Shown here in pieces: positions 11,542 to 24,331 of a DNA stretch of 64,000 nucleotides. A model generated the notes under the pieces. That model had not been told where the DNA came from, ran no database searches, and worked only from the letters and a program-made list of their open reading frames with translations. Both the position numbers and the translations under genes were made by a program. The DNA comes from Glossina fuscipes (Eukaryota; Arthropoda; Insecta; Diptera; Glossinidae): assembly GCF_014805625.2 (NCBI RefSeq), contig NW_023998414.1, forward strand, positions 42,918,319-42,982,318, written 5' to 3'. Position 1 is the stretch's first letter. Every line of letters begins with the position of its first letter.

Positions 11542-12839
11542 GTACATTTATTTTTTTTATCATTCAGCATTTCAATTACAATTCCTTTGCATACTGTGAA
11601 AACTTCGGGCTTGTGTAAGAAGGAAAAAAAAAAGACGAAAAATTCCAACCCTAGCCACAATGCTTGTCCCGTTTAAGTATGCAGGCCAACTGAACAGAGT
11701 GAAGCGGACACATTAACTGCCGCCTCATCTATTTAATACCATAAATAATTGCATCTAATTAAATATTCACGCGGATGAATGAAAATGTCCTTTTTTCTTG
11801 TGGTCCCTTGCTATCCAACTCCTAAAGCGTTCTTACTGAGGCTTTCCTTATTTGTACATTTTTCTAATTTGTATAGTTATTGTTGTTGTGATGATGCTGT
11901 AATGCTGTTGCTCTTAGCTGCATTTGACGCGTGATGGAGCGAATGTCATTCGAAATGAAATTTAGTGCGAAACAACAGCAAGAAAAATATAAAAAACCAT
12001 ACAATTTGAAAGTAACGATAGTAAAAAAAAAGAAAAAGGAAAAAGCGTGTAAGAAAAATTAAGTCAGCGTATATATGCATACATATACATATACTTACAT
12101 AAAAGAAAGTAGAAAAGGAAAAGACGAAATGTTAAATTTAATAGTTTTCAATTAGGAATCATTCGTTTGCAGGTTTCGTTTTCTTTTTGTTTTTTTTTTT
12201 TTTTTGTCCTTTTCTTCTTCTTTTTCGTCGTCTTCTTTCAAAATAGAAGTGGCTTTGCCATCATTTCCTCTTAAGCACAATAAATGAAGTCACGTTTCTT
12301 TTCTTTTCTGTTTTTATTTTTCTTCTCCCCCCCTGCCGCTCTCTCTCCACCTCCTTTACAATGCAAAACTGGCGCCATTTTCAAAGCTCATTTAATTTAA
12401 TCGTTAATTTAAACTCTATTTAATTTTTGTCAGCCTTTTTCACGGCTGCTTGCAAATGTACGCGGCATTTATTATAAAATTTTTATTAATTTCTTGCATG
12501 TCTATAAAACTATACAACAACTACATTAAGAAAAAAAAAAACTTTACTATTGGATAAGTTTTTTTTTTTTCTTCTCACTATGTTTGTCGTTTAACATCTA
12601 AAAAGAAATCGTTTGCATATGAAATGAAGTGGAAAATAGTTTATTGAAGACTATCAACCACTTCTAAACGTGAGGCGATTTCTTTTCTCCCAAGCATTCA
12701 TTTTATTGATTGTTTGGAATACGGTTTTTTCAAAAGCATCATTCGGGTAATAAGTCGTTGGATAAATAACGTCATGCTCTCAATTGCCGAAGACAACTGA
12801 AGCGGAGAAAGTCATCTGCTTCGACCAGCTTGATGTGTA

Positions 12840-13030
12840 GGAAATGTTTCGAATAATGCGCTTTAATGAGCACATTCATCGACGAAGAGAAGCCTGCCAT
12901 TGTTTATTGTATGAGAATTCATTTGATCAACAAAGATGGCAAGAACACCGTGGAAATTGTAAAAAATATTAATAAGGTTTGTGAGGAAAGCATACTAAAC
13001 ATAAGGCAGAGGTAAGGATTTGCTTCATAT
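12840..13030 (+). mobile_element. Possible mariner N-terminal (HTH) fragment
   Basis: One frame gives HCLLYE. After a frameshift the next gives HLINKDGKNTVEIVKNINKV, followed by CEESILNIRQ. The order matches the start of mariner transposases, where an R/HxxLLYEF block precedes an N-rich helix-turn-helix with a 'NI..V.GE' motif. The rest of the transposase is not found downstream. The match is short and needs a frameshift. The alternative is a 48-codon ATG frame from 12870 ending in a donor-like CAGAGGTAAGG. Confidence 0.3.
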
Positions 13031-13451
13031 CCATTTTCCATATCCAGAAAGGAAGAAAAGCTTAAAGAAGGACTTCATATTAGTTTCCCAAAAAGTTTTT
13101 CAAAATCGATTTTACAATTAATTATTAAGTAAAACGACTAAAAATGGGACCTCTAAAGAATTGTCAAAGACATGGAGACATTTACAAGCGAAGGTATTCC
13201 ATTCCTTACAAACGGAAAGTGCAGCCAAAGCATACAAAGAAAAATAGGTTTGATGGTTTTAAATATAATGCAAATGATAGAAAAACGGCAAACGGAAGGC
13301 GGAGCCGCCTACGCTTGAAAAGGTAAACATTTCCACGAAAGACAAGGATGAATGGTGATGAAATGGTAGCATTTGTCGTGTGTCTACTGCATAGCACATC
13401 CAAAACGCGTCTCGATCGACTCAACAATGTATCGTTTATGGTACTCTCTAT

Positions 13452-13549
13452 TTAGCTGGGTGACAGCAGCTCGCCGAGACTGCGGCCATTTTCATCTACC
13501 TCTCCTCGCATTTTTCTGACCATCACCATCGCATCATGCGAAACATGTC
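13452..13549 (-). CDS. Candidate terminal exon in a GC-richer patch
   Basis: On the minus strand the strong acceptor CAGCATTTTTTGTTTTTCAG is followed by two bases of a split codon and 31 codons to TAA (HVSHDAMVMVRKMRGEV, then ENGRSLGELLSPS). The patch is GC-richer than its surroundings. On the + strand the same DNA follows a fair acceptor (TCTCTATTTAG at 13455) and is open for 40 codons, serine/proline-rich at first. So the strand is ambiguous. No family is recognised on either strand. Confidence 0.25.
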
Positions 13550-13559
13550 CTGAAAAACA

Positions 13560-16290
13560 AAAAATGCTGTGGCGCTGAAATTAGAGAAGCCACCAGTTCA
13601 CCAGTTAACAGTAAAACAGTAAATTACAGAAAGCTATATAAGCAATATGGAGAGGCCATGATAAACGTGTTTTATTTGTTTCACATGAACTGGCAAGAGA
13701 TATAGAAAAACGCAAGACTAAAAAAATATTATTCATTCCTCAGCCCAGCTGCAGCTGAAACTGTCTGCCGACCTTCATTGCTAAGACATTTAAGTAGCGC
13801 TCACGCTGGATGTCCTATTCCGATAATACACGTTCGCGCCAAAATCAGATGGAGCGGTTAATTTGAGAATGAATTTAAAACCAATAAAATGTATAAATAA
13901 ATAAATAGGGAAGAAGCAAGAAAGTGCCATTGGCAACTGATTGAAGAAACGGCGTTTAGTAATAGATAGACAGGATTTAAACGACAGAATGAGTAAAGAG
14001 AGCGCAGATAGTAAAAATTTCGATTTTTGTCTGTTTCACGAGAATGTTTGAATAAAACGAAGTTGTCCAGTTCTCGTCCAAAAGGAAATTCTCTTATCGA
14101 ATATTCCCGCCGCACTGTTATTCAAAATTTTATAACACATTATAGACTTGGTACGAAATTCGAGTCAAAATAATCAAATTTGCACAAGTTAGTTGATGCG
14201 TCGATTTTTCAAAAATTACCGCATTCGGGAACAACGAGTCCAAAGTTTTAAAAATTTCGTATAATTTTTTCGTATTAGATTGCAATCGACAGCACCACCA
14301 ACTACTGCCCTGCATGCTCACATATTCTAGTTAGTCTTATTTGCTTTTCCTGCATCTGTCAAAGACAGAATCGTCTGTTCGACTCTTTACCTGCACGGAA
14401 ATGACGAAAAAAAAGCGCGAGGCATAATTAACATCATCATTTGGTATCATTGATACGAAACTTATGATTTGTTAGCAGAAACACTGGCACTTTCCGAATT
14501 GGCCTGCAACTCATATCGTCGTGATAAGAAGTTGTAATGCCCTGGCTAGGGAGCAACAACAGTGTCCATGTTCTTATTTCACCTTTGCAGCTGGTCACGC
14601 TGCCATATTAGCCATAGCTATTTAGTACTGGATCGAAAGGGTGGATGCGTTATGTTTCACTTCCTCTCCTACTGGGCCAAGTCAGCTTGTTTCGTTGCGT
14701 TTCACATTCAATTGTTTAAGAATATATTTAAATATTATTGGACATCATTGTTGCATCTTTGACTGACATTGTAATCAATAATGATAGGCTTAAAGTGCTC
14801 CGAGATTTACATAAGAATCAATAAACACAGCAAAAGAATAGTTAACAGGCTTCAATTTACCAGCAGAGATTCATTTGACACCGACCGTCATTTCCGAGAA
14901 GAGATTCAAATTTTCGTTCGATTGAGCGAACCTGAGGTGAATCGACTCTATATTCTTTATTTATTTTGTATTGAACGCGCTGTGAACCTTATCGATTAGA
15001 TAGAGAAAAATTCATTGCCACAAAGAAATTTTCTCCTTGAAATTTCAAACTCCTTCCCACTCCACAATGAATCAAATGAATCGCTGGCAGTAGGTATGCT
15101 GCCTAATGATTATCTACTAAATTTCTCTAATACAATAACAGATGGTTTTCAAAGGTGTTTGTATTCATTTATTATAAAGACATTAGTATGCAATAAATAT
15201 CAAGTTTGCGAACGATGTGAAATTAGTGTGAAATTAAAACAGTGCATTATGAAAAGTGTTTTATTTATGTGAACGGAAGGTAAATGCTCAATATATGTAA
15301 ATTTCAGTAGAAGGGGAGGAAGAGAAAGGAAACGCATAAGGAAAACTTTATGCACACGTTTATTGTGTGCTGTTAACATAATTGAGTTTTGACTTTATTA
15401 ACTTGTAATGTTAGCCAAAAAGAATCTATTTAAAGGATCAACCGGAAACAAAAAAACAAAAACAACGCAATAAAAGTTTATATGTATTATAAATAAAAAA
15501 GCATATAAATATTTTTGTGAAACAACTTTTCTTGCAAGATATATTGCATATGCTTACATATACATGTATATATATATATACACATATATATATTTATTTA
15601 TTTATTTGGCTTATTTAGCTTTATTTAAGGTTACAAAGCTCAATGTCCTCATTTTAGAGATTATTCCGTGAATGTTATTGAAACCTTGTCTATTCATCTT
15701 CAAGATGCCTTTCAGAATGTAGGTTGAAAAAACAACCAAAAAAAAAAAAAAAAACAAAAAATGCAAAATCTCTATCCCCCAATAGACGATTTATTCGTTT
15801 TCCTTCCTAATATTTACCCTTTTTTATTGCGCAATATTTCCTTTTTTTGCTTTTCCACATCCTAAAATGCTTTTTATTTCCCACATTTTCATATTAAAAA
15901 ACGATTCCAAGAAACGTACTTAAATGTTTATGACATATATGCACACATTTATGTTTTACTTCTGTGTGTCTGCATTTTCCTCCAAGTAAAAGATACTCCT
16001 TAGCAGAAAAAAGAAAAAAACGTGTTTTCACACTTCATAAAAAAAGTGTAGAAATTCCGCACAGCATATACAGGCAAAAACACACCACCCAGGAAGTGCA
16101 AAAAGGACCAACAAATTGCAAGAAAATCGTTGTACAAAAGATGCTAATGATTTATTTAATCGAATCGACCATATGTCGAATGTTTTTTTTTTTCTTGCTT
16201 TTTTTGCTTTATTTATGCAAGGGTTTTGAATTCAATAAGTGTCAAGTGTGCCATTCTTTGTCTTGTTGTTGTTGACTATTATTTATCTAA
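13560..16290. other. Stretch without a supported gene
   Basis: Open frames of 60-103 codons occur (14781-14999, 15015-15272, 15964-16275, all +). They lack good splice sites, recognised motifs or sensible composition. A/T tracts lie at 15470-15780. I cannot support a gene. Confidence 0.45.
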
Positions 16291-16298
16291 TTTTACAG

Positions 16299-16419
16299 AG
16301 GTTTCACAGAGGACAAGTTGATGACAAGGGATGTGAAAAATACCTTTGGTTTGGCCATTGCTTGCTCGCTCCGTCCTCGTCTTATGGTCAATAGATGCAA
16401 TTTTCTTTTTCATTCTTAG
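16299..16419 (+). CDS. Candidate terminal exon (unrecognised)
   Basis: A strong acceptor (TATTTATCTAATTTTACAG) is followed by one base and 39 codons to TAG. The reading starts GFTEDKLMTRDVKNTFGLAI and continues with a basic, hydrophobic end. The other frames close quickly. There is no domain match and no nearby poly(A) signal that I can single out. It may be a cryptic acceptor inside an intron. Confidence 0.28.
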
Positions 16420-16757
16420 TGTTTTTAGGCTTTAAGAGCAATCGTTTAAGAATGAAAAGCGGACTTCCCATTTGCAAATATCTATATATGCTGCCCGTTT
16501 TAATAATTGACCTTTAATGTGCAACAATAAAAAAAAAAAAATAATTTTTACAATTCATTTTGTCTTTTAAAATGTATGGAAATCTCTTCTTGTCTTGTAT
16601 ATTCACATAACGAGTTTCGTTGATCAGCTGTCAAAATAATCAGTGAGATATTATATAATGTTATAAAAAGTCCAGCTAGTAAAGTAAATTCGTTTGATTT
16701 GAAAAAATAACAAAAAAAAAAATAAAAAAATAATAATTAATTAGTGAAGCGGTTTTT

Positions 16758-16775
16758 ACATACACACACACACAC

Positions 16776-16806
<31 letters not shown>

Positions 16807-16808
16807 CA
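16758..16808. repeat. (CA)n microsatellite
   Basis: About 20 CA dinucleotides, interrupted by CATA units. Confidence 0.95.
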
Positions 16809-17391
16809 TTTATGCAGATACGTGTGTGTATTTATATAATAAGGGTGCGCAAAAAGAAAAAAAATCGTTAAAGGCGTCAACAAAGTTTGTAGATATGTTT
16901 GGTGCATTTACGATGTGTGTTGTTGTTGGTTTTTTCGTTACATTTTTCACTAAAGGCTAATTAAACGAAAATTAATGGTATAATTATATTCTAGATGTTG
17001 GTTTGTTTGCACATTTTTTACCATGTGTGTGTTAACATGCAAATGCATGTGCGTTCATATCCCCTAAACTCCTATAAAGGAGTGGTGCTGTGTTCCATTA
17101 CAAACGAAAATTAAATGAATTGACATTAAGGAACAACAAAAACAACAACAACTACAGCAGCGAGCAGAAGTGCCAGGAGACAGTAACTGAAAAATGTGTC
17201 ACAAAAAAAAAAATGTATTAAAAAGTTACATAAAAAATACCGAAAAAATTAAATTGTAGAAGAGAAAAAAAAATAACAAAAATAAAAAACAATTCTATAG
17301 CACTACTCTACATAAGTGATAAAAACGCGCAAGCCAAACTCATTTATGTACAGATACACACGTATATATATATATTTATAAAAAGGATCTA

Positions 17392-17412
17392 AGAGAGAGA
17401 GAGAGAGAGAGA
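17392..17412. repeat. (GA)n microsatellite
   Basis: About ten GA dinucleotides without interruption. Confidence 0.95.
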
Positions 17413-17419
17413 TTATTAT

Positions 17420-18890
17420 CAATTATTATGCTAACATGTCAAAAAGCATTAAAAATGCGCGAAGCTACAAACAAACAAAGTATACTCCGTGTGCGAAAAT
17501 GTAGGAGCTTTTCCTAAGATTTGTAATTGATGTAGTGAGCGAGTGTATGTATATACATATATATGGCTTTTGCACTTTCTTTTCATATATTTACTTATTG
17601 TTTTTTATTTAAATACATGCGCTCGACGGGGTTATATCAACTTATTGGCTACAACGCCTCTCATATCAGACCATTGTTAAGCATAAGTCAAAGTCATGCC
17701 CTTTCCGCATGACCGTAATCAATCGACTGCTCACCGAACTGCATAGTGAGAGTTATGTCAGAGATTTTGTAAAATCTCTGCGTTCTTGATCAAGTCAACT
17801 AGTAAAGAGCGTTTTAGTTATGCCTTTTCGATAATATCGCCCTTGGATTTGAATCCTCATTCTTAATATCCTCTGTTACCCTTTCTCGTCAGTTTATTAC
17901 TTTCAAGGCCGGTAAAGCCGAGATATGACAACGAATGCTTACCATTAGGTAACCTCGCATAATAATATCATTTCTCTTATATCTGCACATTTTGTGTGGT
18001 GACCTACACAGCCATGGACGCAATATATAGCACAAATTTAAACTGAAATTTCAATAAATAATTGTAGCTTGGACAACCTGTAATTCAACTTATATATTAA
18101 GCTTGCGGGATTGTGTGGAACGCCTACACATGAATTTAACAAAGACCCGACTTTTGTTACAACAATCGATTCAACGTCATTTTCTGTACCACTTACAGAT
18201 CGCTGTTCGTAAGATATTTTAACGAAACTTTGTGCACTAATGTCTTTCAGCCCAAAGACGAACGCTATCAAAACCTCTTGTTTTGAAAAAGTCGTTAGAT
18301 CAAAAACGTTTGCAACTTCCAAAATTTCTCAACAAATATCGCTAATGAATTGATGTGAAAGGCTTCCATTGGGTGGACTATTTTTTTGATTCCCTCCCAT
18401 ATAATTGTTACTCTATAAAAAGTAAGTCTTTATGCTATAAACCTGATGATGATGATTTTTGATAAAAATTGGTTTATAATACTAAACCAAGACCGGGGTA
18501 TTTAGTGCTCGGCCAACTTTCTCAACTATAATGTTTTCACTTATTTACAACTACATAATTAAAGGGCATTATTCCCAGTGTCGCTATTTAACACACATTG
18601 CTGCATAGAAAATACAGTTTCGGCATCGTCACAGGAATAAAATCTCAACTGTGCATAAGCCATCGATATAAACAACTGCCAATTAGAAGGTGCAAACTCT
18701 GGCGAATACAATTGGAAGAGTAGCTTTGAATTCAGTTTTTCTGTGACCTAGCTGAACGGCGAATCTAGCTATATGTGATCCAGGTTTCTTATAACGAAAA
18801 ACTTGTTGACTACAATAAATTCGACCCTAACCTTGATAATTTCAATATTTCGCATTGTCGTCGATATTGATTGCTCAACTTTCATGTACG
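17420..18890. other. Stretch without a supported gene
   Basis: A 94-codon minus frame at 18038-18322 reads like protein (DLTTFSKQEVLIAFVFGL) and contains a perfect GTAAGT donor near 18190. It has no convincing acceptor upstream and no recognised domain, so I leave it as a lead only. Confidence 0.4.
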
Positions 18891-18894
18891 GAAA

Positions 18895-19350
18895 TCTGAA
18901 AACAGTTTGTTACAGTGAATGACCCTAACTCTTCCCTCACTGAGTCTAGGTTTGGTGTACCGCAAGATGTCATTTTGATTCCCTTGTTGTTTAATCTCTT
19001 CATAAATGATCTTTGGGATTTAATTAGGAAAGGCTACTCTTTTTTCGCTTATGCAGGTGACATCTTTCGGCTTATATTTTACTAATGAGTCTTGAGCAAG
19101 CCTTGGTTGCTAAAGCCTTATCCTTCAAATCCCTCCCTACTGGATCATTCAACCTCAATGTAAAAATATCTGGGTAGTCTATTGATCTTGTAGATCCAAT
19201 ACAATGTCTTGGGGTAACTTTTGTTCGCAAACTCAGCTTTGGCTCTCACATTAACTATGTCTCTGCTAAAGTTTGTTGTACGCTCCGAAAACTGTACAAT
19301 CTAAACTCATGTCCGCTTCTAAAGGTTAAACATACCATTGCCTATTCCCG
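18895..19350 (+). mobile_element. Non-LTR retrotransposon RT relic, copy 1
   Basis: The + strand encodes reverse-transcriptase motifs of a jockey-like non-LTR element. These are FGVPQDVILIPLLFNLFIND (normally QGS.LGP), then FFAYAGDI (normally YADD). After frameshifts come CLGVTFVRKLSFGSHINY and CTLRKLYNLNS. Stops and frameshifts after the YxGD motif show it is dead. The element is truncated at both ends; family-B repeat sequence starts about 30 bases downstream. A second copy of the same element lies at 56552-57345 in reverse orientation and shares the same catalytic-site changes. Confidence 0.85.
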
Positions 19351-19379
19351 CCTTTGAACTAATTTTCTCCATGAAATAT

Positions 19380-19650
19380 AAAAAATTATGCATTTTTATC
19401 ATATAACGATTCGTGGGAAAGTTTGGTAAGTCGAAAAATTTTGAAAATAACCAATTTTTTTTTCAATATAACAACATCAAAATAAGTCTTCATATGGGGA
19501 GGGAACGAAAAAGTTCATTTCAATAGTGTTCGGCCATTATTTCATCAGACGGACAGGCGGACAGGCGGACAGACAAGCTTAGATCGGTATAATAAAAGTT
19601 GGGTTTATCGTAACCCCTTCTCGATATTACATACGCTCGCACTAACTTAA
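19380..19650 (+). repeat. Dispersed repeat family B, copy 2
   Basis: It contains TAACGATTCGTGGG, CTTCATATGGGGAGGG, then three GGCGGACA-type units. It ends GATCGGTATAATAAAAGTTG followed by GGTTTATCGTAACCCCTTC. This end matches 39765-39835 nearly base for base and the end of the 53-kb copy more loosely. It abuts the RT relic. Confidence 0.7.
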
Positions 19651-20271
19651 CTTAACACACCTGAGAAGTGTGTGAAAAAACAACATACCTTTTAAACACC
19701 TTTTACCACACTCCCGCACGCCTAATGTTTATTTCAAAAGAAATTGTTCAAGAGACATCTATCAATATGTTAACATGTAGCGCACAATTACTTATTATAT
19801 GCTTATATGTGAGTTTAAACTATCTATCAGCTAACAATTTTGTGGGCATTCGTGCTATGAAATGTCGCGCAAATATATTAGTTTTCATTAAAGGCATTCA
19901 GACATTGTTAAGATATTTAAGTGGTTACGCTTCTATATGCTTACATAATTAACATAACGTCCCAAAACAATAAATATAAAGGAAATTTAACAAAACAAAA
20001 AACAAAAACAAAATAGTCAGCTAGCTATAAAACGTTAACAAAAATCATTTACTTTAAAAATTTATATCGCATGTACAGGATTATCATCAGGAGATTAGGC
20101 CACCAAAAGAGTATTATTATGACTATTATTGACTCTGACACAACGCCAGCAAAATAACAAAATAACGTAGCAGAGCGTAACATTTTCACAGTATATCCTT
20201 TTTTATTGAAAAACCCTTTAACTCATACACATGCGAACATATTTCGTTATGTTTGTTGTGTGTCTCCATAA

Positions 20272-20556
20272 ATTTTATGTTTTAAAATTTTCGTGCGTTT
20301 GAAAAGTCTCCCTGATGCCATAAATATTGAGTTTAGCCGTGTTGCTAGTTCATATTGCAACAGTTTGTTGAAAAACTCCGCTCCGGTTAGTTTTGCTGAT
20401 CTGTGTGCCCTGCGAAACGATTGTGTGTACTTAACAGAAAGAGAAAAGCCTGTTACTGTTAGTACGTACAACTGGTACTTTGTTACATTTATGGTGATGA
20501 AATGCTTTTTGAAAGTCATTTTAAAATCCACTTTTAATATACCATCTATTTCATAA
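20272..20556 (+). CDS. Unrecognised open frame (94 codons, no ATG)
   Basis: The + frame is open from a stop at 20269 to TAA at 20554-20556. It contains a soluble-looking segment (LPDAINIEFSRVASSYCNSL, then NSAPVSFADLCALRNDCVYL) and later turns hydrophobic. The DNA is GC-richer at 20300-20480 than around it. It could be an exon whose ends I cannot place. A vague likeness to the N-terminal region of Nup88 (same strand as the 25902 exon) is not strong enough to claim. The opposite strand is also open for 106 codons, which weakens any coding claim. Confidence 0.2.
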   Translation: MLCFKIFVRLKSLPDAINIEFSRVASSYCNSLLKNSAPVSFADLCALRNDCVYLTEREKPVTVSTYNWYFVTFMVMKCFLKVILKSTFNIPSIS

Positions 20557-20933
20557 CAACCAACCATTCATTCATTAATTTATCCGTCCACCTACTTCCA
20601 AACTCGTCTGTCTATCTTGGCTCTAATAAACGATAATAATGTAATGTGTACCAGTAGCGAACCCTCTCCTTTTCGAGCTACCATTAAATGCTTATATTTA
20701 CGCGCGTATACGTGTTGTAATGGTAATGATAACAATCACATACATACAGAGACATAATTATCAACTCATATATTACATTTTTCGGGTACCATATACTTTT
20801 AGGCAGTTAAAGAGTCAAAACTAAGTATGACACGGTATTTTTATGGGCTTTTCAGGAGGGCTGTTGTTTCGCTCACTTATTGCTATTATTAGGAAACATT
20901 AACTTCTTATTATTTACTGACTGGCTGACTAAC

Positions 20934-21001
20934 TGAATGAATGAATGCATGAATGAATGAATGAATGAATGAATGAATGAATGAATGAACGAACGAACGA
21001 A
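20934..21001. repeat. (GAAT)n microsatellite
   Basis: About 16 tetranucleotide units, the last few GAAC. Confidence 0.97.
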
Positions 21002-21178
21002 AAGCAAGAAAAATGTTAATGTGTTTTGTTAATTGATTTACTATTTACATATAAATATTTCAATGTAAAAATTTTCATTAATTCGCAGATAGTGTATCGC
21101 GTCATTACTGGCTGACTACAAAATTCACTTTCTATCACCACTTATACTTACTACTTTTTTAAGGGTTAAAATTCAATT

Positions 21179-21181
21179 GTT

Positions 21182-21222
<41 letters not shown>

Positions 21223-21240
21223 TGCTTTTTTTATTTTTCT
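21179..21240. repeat. T9-10-GC minisatellite
   Basis: Five units of a T run followed by GC, period 11-12 bases. Confidence 0.9.
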
Positions 21241-21769
21241 GCCGTAACCAATTCAACCCTTTGATCTGTTTTCGGTTCATTGGTTTTTTATGCGCCTGTC
21301 AGAGCTGTTTGTATTGAAAAGCCATTAGAAATCAATAGTTTGGTTTAGGTTCACTTTACTCAATCTCCCTCTTACTATACAATATGGGCAGCCAATCAAC
21401 GCACAGCTGCCAAATGATTGGTAGACATTTTTTGTCTATCTCCTATCATCGAAAGAAGAAAACTGACTCAACTCAGTTAAGCGAACTACTTACTATTTAT
21501 TTAGTGTCATTACAATTTTCTATCAATTTTCATCATTTCATATTTAGCTTTGAAAAGGTGACAAAATTTCGAAAATATTTTCATCTTGCATTTTTCCTTA
21601 TAACCAAAGATTTGATTGTGCGTATGCTATGGATCATAGGATCTGGTCTTCATATACAAAATTCACTTCGTATGCATCACCGAATACTGTATAATAAATA
21701 AAAACTAAATACATTATATATGCATACACATATATATATGTATTTATGTATAGATCATATTACTCAATA

Positions 21770-22255
21770 AGGCTCTGCTCACATAAATGGCGACACTGTT
21801 GATAGAATCCATAGGATTTCGGAATAGTACGAATCTCTTCAGACTTGTTACGTGGTAAGTCATGACATTTCCATCATCACCAATTTTTGGGTGGTCACCG
21901 GATGCTGCCTACTCGGGCTGAGTGCCGATTTTCCTGTATAGTATAATATAGTAACGAACCGATGTTTCATTCATGGTCATAAGTCGCATGAATATATACT
22001 TTTTATTTCGTCTAAACGTCACCAACCGGCAATCTGGGTCATCGACGGGTAGTCGTCAAAAACGAGCACACGCGGCAACCACTTCGACGACAACTTTCTT
22101 GTGAACAAATGTTCTATTGTCCTGTTGACGGTCTCAACTGTCTCAAGCCACTTCATTGTTCGGTCGTCGGTTAATGCGAAGCTTTTATATTTCCTAGAAA
22201 AACGGTCCGAATTCGGGCGATCAGAGCGTTCAGCATAATCGATGTACATACGACT
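21770..22255 (-). mobile_element. Mariner transposase relic
   Basis: The minus strand carries LFTRKLSSKWLPRVLVFDD, the conserved linker after the helix-turn-helix region of mariner transposases (SKWVPRxL). About 60 bases on, MTMNETSVRYY aligns with the catalytic 'TMDETWVxxY' block. The catalytic aspartate is asparagine here. Stops and frameshifts follow. The C-terminal third is not found. The element is a dead, partial copy. Confidence 0.7.
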
Positions 22256-22984
22256 GTGTTTAAAAATAGCAAAACTCTTACAAATTCATTCCTTCGGCAG
22301 GCAAGAGTGGCCATAACATCTTTCAGCCGTTTTTGGCAAACAGCTGACTACAACGGAGAACGCTAAACTTCTCGTACATGATTATTCCCCCGTTGGAGAC
22401 GGTCGACAGTGCTGTCATCTATGTGTCACACCGAGGACTTATTGAATGCCGTTATAAAAAAACGGAATCCAAGCACAAAAAAGAAAATTGTATAAGTTAT
22501 TTAGATAAGAGAGATACTTCTTTAGATTGCATTTAATCTTTGGATGAACCCTTATATATACAACATTTTAGAAGATGATGTTTTTTATTCAGTTCTGTTA
22601 CATTTTCTTTTTTGTATCAAAATGTAAATAAAACGATGTGTAAATTATTGCATGCTATGATGTATCGAATGTGAATTAAAGAGCTCTTACTGTGCTTGGC
22701 TTCAAGTTTCTACGTTAATCCGAAAATCCCCTCCACTAATATTGTAATAATCCAATTATATTCATTTCGTGGTTTGAGATTTGAACAGAGCTTTTTAACC
22801 ATTTATATGCTCCGCAAGTTGCAAATATCTGACCTAGAGATTTAAATACTTAAAGCAATTTTAAAGTTGAATTTTTTGCAATGGGTTCTTCTTTCAACAC
22901 ATAAACCGTAAGCACATTTAATATATTATGATTTATGATACAATATGTATGGTTATCCGTTTCGTGATTTGACAGTCCCGTTTC

Positions 22985-23870
22985 AGAACTGGCACATTTG
23001 AATCGTTTAATAACCGCTGACGATGTCAAAATAGTAAAAACTTATCAACAAAAAGTTGATTCTATAGTGGACACGTTTCGCGCATTACGAATAGATTATG
23101 GCTGAAAAACTGTGAAGGAATTTGAAGTAATTGAATCTGTAACAGATTTGTTAAGGCCATGGGCCATTATCGAAACGCACGCTCGAACGAACACATTGGT
23201 GCTGTTGGTGAAAGTGCCAAAGAGGATCTAAGAGGATCATCCATCGCACGGCGCGCACAGCACTTAGACCTATTTTACGCCGCATTTGGATTTGCATCTG
23301 CATATATACAAAAGGCAGTCAATTGGGTGCTTAAACAGCAGAATTTTTTTTTAATCGGTGAGGCCCATTTTTCGCTCGGTGGATGTGTCAATAAACAACA
23401 TTCTCCCACTTGGAGCAGTGAAAATCCATAAGGTAACTATCGTTGTAACTGCGGTTGTATTCACAAAAGGTCCATGTATGGCGAGGCATTTGGGCGGGAA
23501 ATGTGATAGACCCGTACGTTATTTTCACAGTAACGAGTAACGTGTGACGCCAGCCGTTTCAACAGGACGGTGCCACAAACCACATAACACGCCTCGCTTC
23601 GCCATTGCTGCACTAAAAATTTCCCGGAAGAGCAGTCTCACATTTTGAGGAAAACATTGAACTAAGCGAACAGCTCTCAAACTCTTGATGTTTTGAAAAC
23701 ACGCTTCCGTCAGGTTTTGACAGAGCTATCGTCCCCATGTGCAAAGAAGTCATCGAAAGTTGTCCCAAAACGATCCCGCCCTATAAGATGTGCCGTGGAA
23801 GACATTTGAATGGTGTTCTACTCCCCAAATAATATAAAATAGCAAGGCCTAAATATATGGAAGAAGAAAA
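22985..23870 (+). mobile_element. IS630/Tc1-superfamily transposase pseudogene
   Basis: Along the + strand, in changing frames, come LTADDVKIVKTYQQ, then SSIARRAQHL (helix-turn-helix), EAHFSLGGCVNKQ, FQQDGAT and a basic C-terminal end near 23800. The order matches a widespread insect Tc1/IS630-like transposase with 'DEAHFxLxGYVNKQ' and 'FQQDGATCHT' blocks. The first catalytic aspartate is glycine (IGEAHF), there are internal stops, and at least two frameshifts. The element is almost full coding length, about 880 bases, but dead. Terminal repeats were not identified. Confidence 0.8.
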
Positions 23871-24118
23871 AAGAAAAATTGATCCAAGTCTGAATCAAAA
23901 GTGTGCCTTATTTACGTTCACTTTTGGAATCATTGTATACACGTATATAGTTTAATTGTCGTCTTATAAGCATAAATTTAGTGTCTAAGTTTAGCTAGTA
24001 GCTTAGCCTTTCACTGCGCATTAAAAGAAGGCGAATACAGTACATTAGATCTTATCGAGAGAAAAGACGTTTCAATAAACGTCTGGCTTACTTAATATAA
24101 ATTATGCACATTCCTTAA

Positions 24119-24331
24119 ACTACTATAAAAGAGATTTTAATTAATTTTGACATTGTACTGCCATTTTGCGATCATTACCTATCAAATTTATTAAGAATCA
24201 GTGAAGAATTTAAAGAAGAACCGTTTATACTAACAGGGGAACAAGATATAATTTTTGAATGTTGCGTGACGAAAACTGGTACAAAAATACGTCTGCTGCA
24301 GTATGTTTTAGTCACATGGACACAGTTTTGA
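24119..24331 (+). other. Unrecognised 70-codon frame, protein-like
   Basis: The frame has no ATG and runs from a stop at 24116 to TGA at 24329. It contains FDIVLPFCDHYLSNLLRISE and EEPFILTGEQDIIFECCVTK, with a balanced composition unlike the neighbouring DNA. No clear splice acceptor precedes it. It may be a decayed transposon or gene fragment. Confidence 0.22.

Noticed and set aside
21384..21701. 105-codon + frame starting MGSQSTHSCQ
   Set aside because: No splice or domain evidence, F/I/S-rich as expected from AT-rich DNA.
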